DNA of 64,000 bases. Origin: Calothrix sp. FI2-JRJ7. GTDB lineage: Bacteria > Cyanobacteriota > Cyanobacteriia > Cyanobacteriales > Nostocaceae. The stretch covers positions 62,001-126,000 of the forward strand of contig JAHHGX010000083.1 of assembly GCA_019359675.1 (NCBI GenBank), given 5' to 3'. How positions within the stretch are numbered: the first letter of the stretch is position 1; each line of letters begins with the position of its first letter. Under the pieces are notes generated by a model. The model saw nothing but the letters and a program-made list of their open reading frames with translations, searched no databases and had not been told where the DNA came from. The position numbers and the translations under genes are program-made. This document shows positions 44,532-52,870 of the stretch, in pieces.

Positions 44532-45092
44532 ATGATTCATTCTCGTTCAAGTGATACTTACATTCGTGGTTTTGAGTACTTGCAAATGGTGCGGGGTTTT
44601 GTGCTGGAGTCACGAATGGTTGATGTGATGGAAAACTTGCGCGATAATACTATAATTTGTAATTGGATTGGTCAAAATATCGACTTAGTTAATGCTCAAT
44701 TAAGTAGTTATTTACAAGCTTGTCACGAATGTTTTTATCCTGAAGAACGTCGTAATATTCAAATTTTTGCAGTTCCTTTAGCACAGTCTTTGGGTATAGA
44801 TGGAATGTGTAATATTTGGGTGGCGCCAATTACTATTTTAATTGATGTTGGTAGAATGGCGCCGGAAGATTGGTTGGGTCTTGTGGCACATGAATATGCT
44901 CATGCACATGTAGCAAGTGTCGGACACAATCAGGAATTTGCAAACGTTTTATTTCATTTGTGTTTAGGGTTAGGGTTTCCTTTACCTACATGGGAAACGG
45001 AAACGATGGAGAAAAACTTGCGAAGTTGGCCTTACTGTCGGTCGATGACTGACCCGTTAGCATTTTGGCGTGGTGAAATTGTTATTGATTAA
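44532..45092 (+). CDS. Conserved protein with HEYAH putative metalloprotease motif
   Basis: A 186-residue soluble protein. VGRMAPEDWLGLVAHEYAHA contains an HExxH motif on a predicted helix, with another His after it (HVASVGHNQEF) that could be the third zinc ligand. The rest is not recognised (YIRGFEYLQMVRGFVLESRM; SWPYCRSMTDPLAFWRGEIV). The ATG at 44532 is preferred over 44481, as it begins after the stop of the upstream gene and is 45 bases away. The position between lyase and linker genes invites a link with antenna turnover, but this is inference only. Confidence 0.7.
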   Translation: MIHSRSSDTYIRGFEYLQMVRGFVLESRMVDVMENLRDNTIICNWIGQNIDLVNAQLSSYLQACHECFYPEERRNIQIFAVPLAQSLGIDGMCNIWVAPITILIDVGRMAPEDWLGLVAHEYAHAHVASVGHNQEFANVLFHLCLGLGFPLPTWETETMEKNLRSWPYCRSMTDPLAFWRGEIVID

Positions 45093-45098
45093 CAGCAA

Positions 45099-45162
45099 GT
45101 AGGGTGCGTGACCCTATAAATAAATTCAAACGTAGTTATAATACCCGTAGCGTCACGCACCA
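45099..45162. repeat. GGTGCGTGAC-type inverted repeat (MITE-like)
   Basis: AGGGTGCGTGAC on the left and GCGTCACGCACC on the right pair around about 38 bases, in the gap ahead of the cpcL-like gene. Confidence 0.75.
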
Positions 45163-45252
45163 ACTTCTAATTGTGATTGTTAACAATTAACAGCAAATAG
45201 TAATTCTCTTGGTGTTAAGTGAATAATGAGCGCTACATGGAGAATGTTTTAC

Positions 45253-45987
45253 ATGTCACTTCCATTATTGACTTATTCACCCTCTTCACAAAATCAGCGT
45301 GTTTCTGGGTATGAAATTCCTGGTGATGAACAGCCAAGAATTTTTACGACCGATAACTTACTGACAGCATCTGATATGGATACGTTGATATTAGCAGCGT
45401 ATCGGCAGATATTTAATGAGCAGCAAATGCTTGCTTATAACCGTCAAACGTTTTTAGAATCACAACTCAAAGCTGGTCAAATTACTGTCAGAGATTTTAT
45501 ACGGGGACTTGCGATATCTGATACTTTTAAAAGACGTAATTACGATAGCAACAGTAATTATCGTTTCGTGCAAATGTGTATTCAGCGCATTTTGGGACGT
45601 GAAGTTTACAACGAACGCGAAAAATTAGCATGGTCAACTGTGCTAGCAACCAAAGGTCTTAAAGGTTTTATCGATGATTTGCTATCGAGTGAAGAGTATT
45701 TAACCAACTTTGGTTATAATATTGTGCCATTTCAACGGCGCCGGATTTTACCGCAGCATAGTAGTGGTGAACTTCCATTCGCGCGTATGGCTCGCTATGA
45801 TAAGCATTATCGAGATACGCAACCGAGCGGGCATATTTACCGATTCTACAATACGGTTAAGCCGTTTAATTTGGCGGCCTTCTTGCGAGAAGCAGATTTT
45901 AGAGCTTTAGGTGGTGTTGTGGCAATTTTCGTAGCGGTTATTGTGCTTACGTTGTTGATTGGATATGGATTAGACCCTGTGCGGTAG
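45253..45987 (+). CDS. cpcL: Phycobilisome rod linker CpcL-type (CpcG with membrane anchor)
   Basis: A 244-residue linker. Its N-terminal two thirds form a complete Pfam-type linker domain like CpcG ([20 protein letters not shown], then [14 protein letters not shown] and [20 protein letters not shown]). Unlike CpcG it lacks the core-binding C-terminus and ends in a hydrophobic helix, [20 protein letters not shown], with a short tail. That is the defining trait of CpcL, which ties core-less phycocyanin rods to photosystem I / NDH-1. The ATG at 45253 (MSLPLL) is chosen over 45226, since CpcG proteins start at MSLPLL and GGAG lies ten bases upstream. Confidence 0.88.
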   Translation: MSLPLLTYSPSSQNQRVSGYEIPGDEQPRIFTTDNLLTASDMDTLILAAYRQIFNEQQMLAYNRQTFLESQLKAGQITVRDFIRGLAISDTFKRRNYDSNSNYRFVQMCIQRILGREVYNEREKLAWSTVLATKGLKGFIDDLLSSEEYLTNFGYNIVPFQRRRILPQHSSGELPFARMARYDKHYRDTQPSGHIYRFYNTVKPFNLAAFLREADFRALGGVVAIFVAVIVLTLLIGYGLDPVR

Positions 45988-46008
45988 TTTTGTTTATTTT
46001 CTCGTACT

Positions 46009-46046
46009 AAGCACTTCAGCGCTTAAAATCAAGCACTGAAGTGCTT
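46009..46046 (+). terminator. Terminator-like hairpin between cpcL and cpcG
   Basis: AAGCACTTCAG and CTGAAGTGCTT pair around 16 bases, ending in ATTA. It follows the cpcL stop by about 20 bases, so the two linker genes are likely separate transcripts or differ in level. Confidence 0.6.
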
Positions 46047-46196
46047 ATTACGAATGCACTCCTCCTCCCCCCACGAATGCACCCCCACCCGTGAAGTTTC
46101 GTTAATTTTTATATTAATTATGAGATTAAGCTACACTTACTCCTTTAAGATATTTTTTGAACTTGTTAATTTTAGTTAACCTCACGGAGTGTAGTT

Positions 46197-46964
46197 GTGG
46201 CATTACCTCTACTAGATTACGCACCAAAGAGCCAAAACCAACGTGTTGAAGGCTACGAGGTAGGAAATGACGATAAGCCAAGGATTTTTTCCACGGATAA
46301 CTTATTGTCTTCGAGCGACATGGATAATCTGATTGAGGCTGCGTACCGTCAGATGTATTTCCACGCATTTGCTGCTGACCGCGAAAGATACCTCGAATCT
46401 CAACTTCGCAACGGACAAATTACCGTGCGCGACTTTATTCGTGGATTAGTACTTTCAGATAGATATAGAAGAAGCTTCTACGACCTCAACAGCAATTACC
46501 GCTTTGTTGAACAAACTGTACAACGTGTACTTGGACGCGATGTATATGGCGAGCGCGAAAAAATTGCTTGGTCAATTGTAGTTGCAACTAAAGGTATTCG
46601 CGGTTTTGTTGACCAACTGCTCGATAGCGAAGAATATTTAGATAACTTTGGCTATTCAACAGTTCCTTACCAACGTCGTCGTAACTTACCTGGACGTGCA
46701 GAAGGTGAACTACCTTTCAACATCAAGTCCCCACGTTACGAAGACTACACCCGCGCTAAACTTGGTTTCCCTCAAATTATCTGGCAAACCGAAGTACGTC
46801 GCTATGTACCTCAAGAGAAGAAGGCAAAAGCTGGCGACCCAGCAAACTTCTTAGCTATGGCACAAAGCTACGGTCAAATTGGCAACACCCCACAACGCTT
46901 GTCACCTTTCAACGTTGACATTAACAAAGATGTTCCTTATCGTCAAAAAGCTGGCATAAGATAA
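46197..46964 (+). CDS. cpcG: Phycobilisome rod-core linker CpcG
   Basis: A 255-residue linker with the full domain ([60 protein letters not shown]) and the basic core-attaching C-terminus ([29 protein letters not shown]-type end). It joins phycocyanin rods to the allophycocyanin core. The GTG start at 46197 is backed by GGAG ten bases upstream. It directly follows the CpcL gene, and the two share clear homology, indicating tandem duplication. The CpcG region between about residues 185 and 255 is absent from its neighbour. Confidence 0.93.
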   Translation: MALPLLDYAPKSQNQRVEGYEVGNDDKPRIFSTDNLLSSSDMDNLIEAAYRQMYFHAFAADRERYLESQLRNGQITVRDFIRGLVLSDRYRRSFYDLNSNYRFVEQTVQRVLGRDVYGEREKIAWSIVVATKGIRGFVDQLLDSEEYLDNFGYSTVPYQRRRNLPGRAEGELPFNIKSPRYEDYTRAKLGFPQIIWQTEVRRYVPQEKKAKAGDPANFLAMAQSYGQIGNTPQRLSPFNVDINKDVPYRQKAGIR

Positions 46965-47001
46965 CATACGCGCGTTAAATAACATTTAATATCTCACAAT
47001 T

Positions 47002-47086
47002 GGTCATTAGTCATTAGTCAAGAATCAAGAGTTAAGAGTTGTATTTCAACTTTCAGCTTTCGGTTTAGGGCTTGAGACTAATGACC
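47002..47086. repeat. GGTCATTAGT inverted repeat after cpcG
   Basis: GGTCATTAGT (47002-47011) and ACTAATGACC (47077-47086) pair around a 65-base loop and are followed by TTGGTTTTTT. It may terminate the cpcG transcript. Confidence 0.5.
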
Positions 47087-47192
47087 TTGGTTTTTTAGCA
47101 AACCAGGGCATCTAAGTCTAAAGGTATAAACCAATTAATTGACAGAAGACTAATATTTTTAGCAACAAAAAATAATTTCTAAGGTTAGTGCC

Positions 47193-48227
47193 ATGCGTGC
47201 GACAGTCTACCATGCTCCAGGAGATATTCGGGTAGAAAACGTTCCCGACCCAGTAATTAAACATCCTACCGATGCAATAGTAAAGATTACTCATGCTTGT
47301 ATCTGCGGTTCTGACTTATGGTTTTATCGTGGTCTAGATAACTGGAAGTCTGGTTGGCGAACTGGTCACGAGTGGATGGGAATTGTTGAAGAAGTTGGTT
47401 CTGAAGTTCGTAATTTGAAAAAAGGTGATAGAGTGCTAGCTCCGTTTGCTTTTTCTGATGGTACTTGCGAATTTTGCGGTAAAGGTTTACAAACTTCTTG
47501 TTTTGAAGGTGGTTTTTGGGGTGGGCAAAATGATGGTGGACAAGCTGAAGCTGTGCGGGCGCCGTTTGCCGATGGTACTCTTGTAGCAATTCCTCATGAA
47601 GTGGAAGGCGATGAGGCAATGCTGAAAGCGATTTTACCACTTACTGACGTAATGTCTACAGGTCATCATGCAGCAGTTTCTGCGGGGGTACAAAAAGGTA
47701 AAACAGCAGCAGTTGTGGGTGATGGCGCCGTGGGTTTATGTGGTGTACTCGCAGCGAAGCGGTTAGGTGCAGAGCGAATTATTATATTAGGGCGCCACGA
47801 AAAACGTCTTGCTATAGCCCAACGCTTTGGTGCTACCGATGTAGTAAAAAGCAGAGACGAGCAAGCAGTAGAAGAAGTAATGGAAATGACCAAAGGTGGC
47901 GCCGAGTCAGTATTAGAATGTGTCGGTACTGAGTCATCAATGGACACAGCAATTAAAATAGCTCGCCCAGGTGGCGCCGTTGGTTTCGTAGGAGTTCCTC
48001 ACGGCAGTGGGTCAATAAATTTGAGCAGAATGTTTATGTCTAATATTGCTTTACATGGTGGAGTGGCGCCTGCACGCGCGTATATTCCCGAACTATTAAA
48101 AGACGTTGTAGCAGGTAAACTGGACTCTTCAGCAGTATTAGATGTAACAGTTGACCTAAACGGTGTTCCCTCTGGCTATGCCGCAATGGATAACAGAGAA
48201 GCAATTAAGGTCATGGTACAACCATAA
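47193..48227 (+). CDS. Zinc-dependent alcohol dehydrogenase family protein
   Basis: A 344-residue medium-chain dehydrogenase. Catalytic zinc ligands appear as Cys in ICGSDLWFYRG and the GHEWMGIVEEVGSEV Glu/His, the structural lobe reads FSDGTCEFCGKGLQTSCFEG (three to four Cys), and the NAD(P) site is AAVVGDGAVGLCGVLAAKRL. Its substrate is unknown; threonine-, sorbitol- and formaldehyde-dehydrogenase relatives share this shape. It stands alone after the phycobilisome genes and is rich in GGCGCC (five copies). ATG at 47193 is supported by a weak AAGGT site. Confidence 0.9.
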   Translation: MRATVYHAPGDIRVENVPDPVIKHPTDAIVKITHACICGSDLWFYRGLDNWKSGWRTGHEWMGIVEEVGSEVRNLKKGDRVLAPFAFSDGTCEFCGKGLQTSCFEGGFWGGQNDGGQAEAVRAPFADGTLVAIPHEVEGDEAMLKAILPLTDVMSTGHHAAVSAGVQKGKTAAVVGDGAVGLCGVLAAKRLGAERIIILGRHEKRLAIAQRFGATDVVKSRDEQAVEEVMEMTKGGAESVLECVGTESSMDTAIKIARPGGAVGFVGVPHGSGSINLSRMFMSNIALHGGVAPARAYIPELLKDVVAGKLDSSAVLDVTVDLNGVPSGYAAMDNREAIKVMVQP

Positions 48228-48690
48228 TTAAATCATAATGTAGAGACGCGATATATACCTTTAGTACACTCCGTGAACGCGTCTCTACAGCGCCTGAAAC
48301 AACGTAATAATCGTTAATCAATTTTTTTGGAGGAGTCTTAAAAGTAGATAGCGATAAGTAAAGGTTTTTTGAGCAACTATTATCTTTAATCTTATAAATT
48401 CAACAGTATAAATAGGAACAATTAAAAAAAATCATAAGTTATAATTTATAGCCGTTCTCAGTTGAGGTGCAGATTAACTCAATAAAGTTCATGTGGGGTG
48501 GGCATCCCGAACCGCCCTTGTGTACTTAACCCGAACGGGAAACGCCATATTAGCCAAAAGCAATATCAATTTTCTTTTATGTGTTTCACAAATTGTATAA
48601 AATATAACGATATATTTTAGCTCCATAGTATCAATTATTTCCTAATGAATATTACATTAACTTTTTTTAATTATTTTAAAATTTTTGAAG
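48228..48690. other. Intergenic region, repeat plus unassigned sequence
   Basis: It opens with a GTAGAGACGCG repeat (48240-48288). Bases 48460-48545 are GC-richer, with GGGTGGGCATCCCGAA and AACCCGAACGGGAAAC, and could be a dispersed repeat or leader. No gene was seen. Confidence 0.4.
48240..48288. repeat. GTAGAGACGCG inverted repeat
   Basis: GTAGAGACGCG and CGCGTCTCTAC pair around a 27-base loop just past the dehydrogenase stop, with AAGGAG-free flanks. It could act as its terminator. Confidence 0.7.
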
Positions 48691-50877
48691 ATGGACTCTA
48701 AGAGTAAAGATTCAATTGTTTTTCGATATATTTACAAGCTTGTGTGCTATATTGACGAGCAAGATTTTAGTGCATTCCACACTATGAAACGAAAAAAAAA
48801 TAACCCTAATACTAATGTATTTAGGGCATTCTATGCTTTGAAAACAAAGATTCTTTTATTGATCTGCGTTTTTATCATTAGTACTGTTGGTATTCTGTTA
48901 TCAAATTGGTTGATGACTAACCAGACAGTTCTTGCTAAAGCTGATTTTTTGCAACCTGCTCCTAGTCAACCACTAGATTATTACGACTATTTTGGCAAAC
49001 TGTTAAGTCCTCAAGAAGCAGCAGAAGTAGTTATCAATAAGGAACTCGACGCTAATGATCCCACTTCTTATCAGCGGGTAGGTGCTGTTAAAATTACCAA
49101 GGAATTAATCGCTCAAGGTGAAAACATCTTTTTCAACCGTAAGATTGGCGATACATTTGGTTTGCAAGGGGTGTTTGGTTTTGCACAAGGCATTAACAGA
49201 ATATCAGATGAACTCAATATAGCAATTGCTAATTTACAAGGTCAGTCAACAACAAACCTAAAAATTACCCTCCAAAAAGATTTAACTCTTGGCAGTCAAA
49301 CTTTTCGGAGCGGAACTGTTATTCCTACAGGTTTAAAAATTCAAAAGGGAAAAGTTGTTCCATTAGGAAACACTCCTAACGGTGACTTCACGTGTGCGCT
49401 CTGTCATGCAACCCTTTCCAATGATGATAAAATTCTTGCAGGAGTGCCCAATGGTGAAATTGCTTTTCCGTTTTTTATTGCCTTGGCGCCAAATACAGCT
49501 GCTGGGTTCGCACGCTCAGGTCTCAATCCTCTTGACCCCCAATATAAAGGCAATGGAAAGACGATTATTGACAGCAAAGGTAATAAAGTTGAACTACCCG
49601 ACCCAGAAAAATTTGAAAAAGCCTTTGATGATGTTGTTTTAGATGCCCCGTTCGGTCATTTCGAGAGTTCACCAGATGGGATTGAAAATACTACTCAAAT
49701 CCCTAGCATATTCACGTTTAAGAATCATCCTTATACATTCTCTGGAGATTTTGCCGTAGGTCCGTTTGCTGGATTGAGCGCTTTTAACATTGGTGTTCAC
49801 TCCTCGGAAATTAATATTTTAGCAGCTGCCCAACTTAGTTCAGAAATTCTTGGCATTGATCCAGAAGTTTATATTGGTACATTTCTTCAAAATGCTGCCA
49901 TTCCCAATCTGCGTTTACCAGAAGGAACTATAGTAAAACCTTCAGAATGGTTACGAGGAGTAATTGCTAAAAATCCACTGCAAGCAGAACTAGAAGATCA
50001 AATACCTGCTCCCGGTACAGGAACTTATCCAAACCTGCAACCCAGTTTATTTACTTTCAATGGTTTAGTTTTTAGCCCAAATACAGGTAAGGCAGACGAT
50101 ATTGCTAGTGGTTCTTTCCTATTTGCAGCCAACGCGATGTCTGCTTTCCAAAATAGCCTAGTGCCGCCTGCTAACCAGAGTCAAGAAAATTGGCAAGCTT
50201 TGAATAGCAATTCTGTGAAGCGTGGGGCAAAAGTATTTGAGAAAGCGAACTGTGCAACTTGTCATATTCCACCCTTCTTCACAGACAACATAATTCATCC
50301 ACTTGATGAAGTAGGTGGGAATCCAGCGCGCGCTCAATCTCGTCTGAAGCTGAATAAATTGTTAGTTCCACCCAAGTTATACACTTTCAACACTCCCGTT
50401 CCCATACCTGAATCTGCTGAAGTACTGGATGTGCCAACACAAGGCATCTCCGATAGTCCTACAACTCTACCCAAAGGCACCTTACCAAAAGGCGGTTACA
50501 AAACTACTTCTTTACGTGGTCTTTATTTAAGCGCACCCTATTTGCATGATGGTGGTGTAGCTGTACGAGCAGGAAGTCTGAAAGTTGACCGAAATGGTAG
50601 CTTTACAATTGTTGAAAAAAGCGGGTTAGGTTTAACTGGCACAATAAGCCAAGGTATCCCTGCTGATGCAGCTAGTAGCTTGCGTGCCTTAGTTGATCGT
50701 GAACTTCGCGCTAAAGTTGTGGAAGCCAACAAAGCTAACCCCAGTTTAGTACGTAGTAATCTTGATGGCACAGGTCATAATTTTTATGTAGATAGGTTGG
50801 CTGGGTTTAATCCAAACCAGCAAACAGACCTGATTAATTTCTTACTAGCATTGGATGATGTTCCTGGGAGCTTCTAA
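48691..50877 (+). CDS. Membrane-anchored di-haem cytochrome c / peroxidase-like protein
   Basis: About 728 residues. After a basic N-terminus comes a signal-anchor helix (ILLLICVFIISTVGILLSNW). Two CxxCH haem motifs follow: CALCH near residue 235 and CATCH near residue 521. The latter, GAKVFEKANCATCHIPPF, is followed by KGGYKTTSLRGLYLSAPYLH, typical of bacterial di-haem cytochrome c peroxidase and MauG-like proteins. The large middle insert (about 250-500) is unlike E. coli Ccp. It should act in the periplasm or lumen. ATG at 48691 is taken; 48784 (MKRKKNNP) is equally possible. Confidence 0.8.
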   Translation: MDSKSKDSIVFRYIYKLVCYIDEQDFSAFHTMKRKKNNPNTNVFRAFYALKTKILLLICVFIISTVGILLSNWLMTNQTVLAKADFLQPAPSQPLDYYDYFGKLLSPQEAAEVVINKELDANDPTSYQRVGAVKITKELIAQGENIFFNRKIGDTFGLQGVFGFAQGINRISDELNIAIANLQGQSTTNLKITLQKDLTLGSQTFRSGTVIPTGLKIQKGKVVPLGNTPNGDFTCALCHATLSNDDKILAGVPNGEIAFPFFIALAPNTAAGFARSGLNPLDPQYKGNGKTIIDSKGNKVELPDPEKFEKAFDDVVLDAPFGHFESSPDGIENTTQIPSIFTFKNHPYTFSGDFAVGPFAGLSAFNIGVHSSEINILAAAQLSSEILGIDPEVYIGTFLQNAAIPNLRLPEGTIVKPSEWLRGVIAKNPLQAELEDQIPAPGTGTYPNLQPSLFTFNGLVFSPNTGKADDIASGSFLFAANAMSAFQNSLVPPANQSQENWQALNSNSVKRGAKVFEKANCATCHIPPFFTDNIIHPLDEVGGNPARAQSRLKLNKLLVPPKLYTFNTPVPIPESAEVLDVPTQGISDSPTTLPKGTLPKGGYKTTSLRGLYLSAPYLHDGGVAVRAGSLKVDRNGSFTIVEKSGLGLTGTISQGIPADAASSLRALVDRELRAKVVEANKANPSLVRSNLDGTGHNFYVDRLAGFNPNQQTDLINFLLALDDVPGSF

Positions 50878-51004
50878 TTGAAACTAAGGGATGGGCAGAG
50901 AAAACCCTTCCCTTGCTTTTCTGACTCTCTACCAATGTTTGAGACTATAGGTATGCCAATTTGGTATTAATATCTTTGGTTGAGTTGATGGCATATTATA
51001 GTGA

Positions 51005-51235
51005 TTAACGCACGGGTTTTAATTTTCGTTTCAGAGTGAAAATCATACCTAAAGTACAAAGCGCATACACCGCTCCTGCTGAACTAGGTTCAGGTACAGT
51101 CGTAAGTCTTAATTTGTTGAGCGCAAACGCGCGGTTATTTTCTAAGGTGCTAAAAATTAATCGTGCAATATTCGCAGTATCGCTCTTAACTCCTAAAAAT
51201 AAAGCCGAATAATTGTAAATAATATTTAAAAGCAA
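51005..51235 (-). pseudogene. PEP-CTERM protein, C-terminal remnant
   Basis: About 75 codons ending with a PEP-CTERM sorting signal: VPEPSSAGAVYALCTLGMIF, then TLKRKLKPVR. This has the VPEP motif, a membrane helix and a basic tail. The only start available is TTG at 51235, next to the GGACTTACGC repeat (51237-51331), and a signal peptide is missing. The mature region upstream seems lost behind the repeat. Confidence 0.65.
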
Positions 51236-51236
51236 C

Positions 51237-51331
51237 AGGACTTACGCAACAAGGACGAAACATAACGCTTTCTAGACGCTTTCCATTCCCCCAACAAGAA
51301 CGATAAATTGCGGGGGCTTTACGTAAGTCCT
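51237..51331. repeat. GGACTTACGC inverted repeat
   Basis: AGGACTTACGCAAC at the left and TTTACGTAAGTCCT at the right form the arms, with an inner GCGTTATG-rich stretch. Same family as 35521-35635. It borders the truncated PEP-CTERM gene. Confidence 0.7.
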
Positions 51332-51339
51332 AAGCAAGA

Positions 51340-51843
51340 TCACGCAGTTAGCTCCTTGCTGAACACCACTTTATCGTCACCTGCTGTATAAAAATTCCGA
51401 ATTCGCGCCTCAAGAGTGTAGCCACACTTAGGATAGAAAGCCCGCGCGCGTTCAAAACCATCAACACTTGACGTTTCCACAATTACCAAGCGGGCGGCAC
51501 TAGAGCGTAATATTTCTTCAACATGGTATATCAAAGACTTACCGTGACCTTGCCCTTGAGCGTGAGGACTAACAAGAAGCATAAGAATATTCCATGTTCC
51601 ATCGGTCATAGGCTCAGGGGCGCAATAAACTACACCCACTGGTTGCTCGCTCACTGCAATAAACCAAAGGTCTTTATTGCCGCGTTCGTAGTCGTCCAAC
51701 CGCTCTCTAATCTGATTGATTCCATCTGAATTGAACAGCCCGCTTGCTTTAGCTAAAGCGATTACAGTCTCCGTATCGCTTTTAGTCACTTTTCTAATCA
51801 CGGTTATGCAGCAAATGTAAATGTTAGGTTTGTAGCATATCAT
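51340..51843 (-). CDS. GNAT-family N-acetyltransferase
   Basis: A 167-residue acetyltransferase. VTKSDTETVIALAKASGLFN opens the fold, MLLVSPHAQGQGHGKSLIYH is the acetyl-CoA loop (Q-x-x-G-x-G/H), and ARAFYPKCGYTLEARIRNFY is the C-terminal acceptor part. The substrate is unknown. Its ATG overlaps the stop of the upstream Zn-ribbon gene as ATGA, so the two are translationally coupled. The first 14 residues (MICYKPNIYICCIT) are unlike the family; a GTG further in may be the real start. Confidence 0.85.
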   Translation of the reverse strand: MICYKPNIYICCITVIRKVTKSDTETVIALAKASGLFNSDGINQIRERLDDYERGNKDLWFIAVSEQPVGVVYCAPEPMTDGTWNILMLLVSPHAQGQGHGKSLIYHVEEILRSSAARLVIVETSSVDGFERARAFYPKCGYTLEARIRNFYTAGDDKVVFSKELTA

Positions 51844-52028
51844 TTTTTGACTTTTTCAGCTTTCCAAGTTCCCCCATATACGTAGAAGGCGTTATCTTGA
51901 CTAATCTGTTGCCAGCAATTAGGACATACGAAAACCCAGTCTCCTTCTTCTTCGTATTTGACGCGGTACAAAACAGGCGCCGATTGATTACATATGTGAC
52001 AAGGTTTTACGCGCGCTCTTACAGCCAT
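51840..52028 (-). CDS. Small zinc-ribbon protein
   Basis: A 62-residue protein with two Cys pairs, PCHICNQSAPVLYRV and VFVCPNCWQQISQDNAFYVY, spaced like a zinc ribbon. No larger family is recognised. The ATG at 52028 is clear and the gene runs into the GNAT gene with an ATGA overlap, suggesting a shared transcript and perhaps a shared target. Similar short ribbons often act as accessory parts of RNA- or ribosome-linked enzymes, which is inference. Confidence 0.75.
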   Translation of the reverse strand: MAVRARVKPCHICNQSAPVLYRVKYEEEGDWVFVCPNCWQQISQDNAFYVYGGTWKAEKVKK

Positions 52029-52159
52029 ACTTTAATAAGTAGTACTACCAATAATACTATTATAATTAATAAAATGAATAATATACAGTTATAAAATTTG
52101 ATTTTTGTTTGTAACTGCTGAAGTTTGATAATTAAGTTATTTACTTTTGGTTGCTGCTT

Positions 52160-52572
52160 CTAAATAAATGTCGCTAAATAGTCATGAACGAGTTGATAAC
52201 GGTCTTCGGGGTTGGTTGGTATTAATACTACAATACCCGCTGTCACGAAAATTTGTAAGACTAAATCTAATTGATTTTCATTTATTAAAGTTGGTTTCCA
52301 ATTAGTATCTGTAATTTTCAAAATAAAATCTTGTTTCAACTCTAATTTTAACTGTAATAATTCAGTAGATTTACCGCAACCGATGTGACCTGTGAATAAT
52401 TGACAAGTCGGTTCATCTGGAGAGAAAAAACTAATATTATCTCTCAACTACTTAATAATTTTTCCACCTCTGACTGAAGAAAATCAATATACAACTTATG
52501 GCCTTCAACATTATCAAAAACTATCGTCTTACTAGGATTTTTCGCCTGATAAAAGGCACGTAAATCTATCAT
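52160..52572 (-). pseudogene. STAND/AAA-type NTPase, frameshifted and deleted
   Basis: The gene once began MIDLRAFYQAKNPSKTIVFD and continued YIDF, but the frame shifts near 52480 and a TAG follows in the alternate frame. Reading resumes as RDNISFFSPDEPTCQLFTGH, IGCGKSTELLQLKLEL, with an intact Walker A. A large deletion then joins NENQLDLVLQIFVTAGIVVL to IPTNPEDRYQLVHDYLATFI, which is the end of cyanobacterial STAND-type NTPase domains. Thus Walker B and everything downstream are lost. Confidence 0.7.
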
Positions 52573-52757
52573 TTTTATATTCCTTTTTTCTTTGTGCTTC
52601 GTAAAAAGAATTCCGTAATTTTACTGTTTACATTTATAAAAAAAATCATATTACTTACATAACTAATTCATAAGCCGAGCTTAATATAATGATATATTTT
52701 TTATCAATAAAGTGTGTAGTCTACAAAAATACATTTAATAAAATACTTTTATCTCCT

Positions 52758-52805
52758 TAGAGACGCGATAATTTCCTGCGGGACACTACGTGAACACGTC
52801 TCTAC
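52758..52805. repeat. TAGAGACGCG inverted repeat
   Basis: TAGAGACGCG and ACACGTCTCTA form imperfect arms about 28 bases apart in the upstream region of the GT2 gene. Confidence 0.6.
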
Positions 52806-52870
52806 TTTCACCACAGAGACAGAGAAAGAGTTAAACTAATATGTTAAGTATATATATCTACTACACAGTA

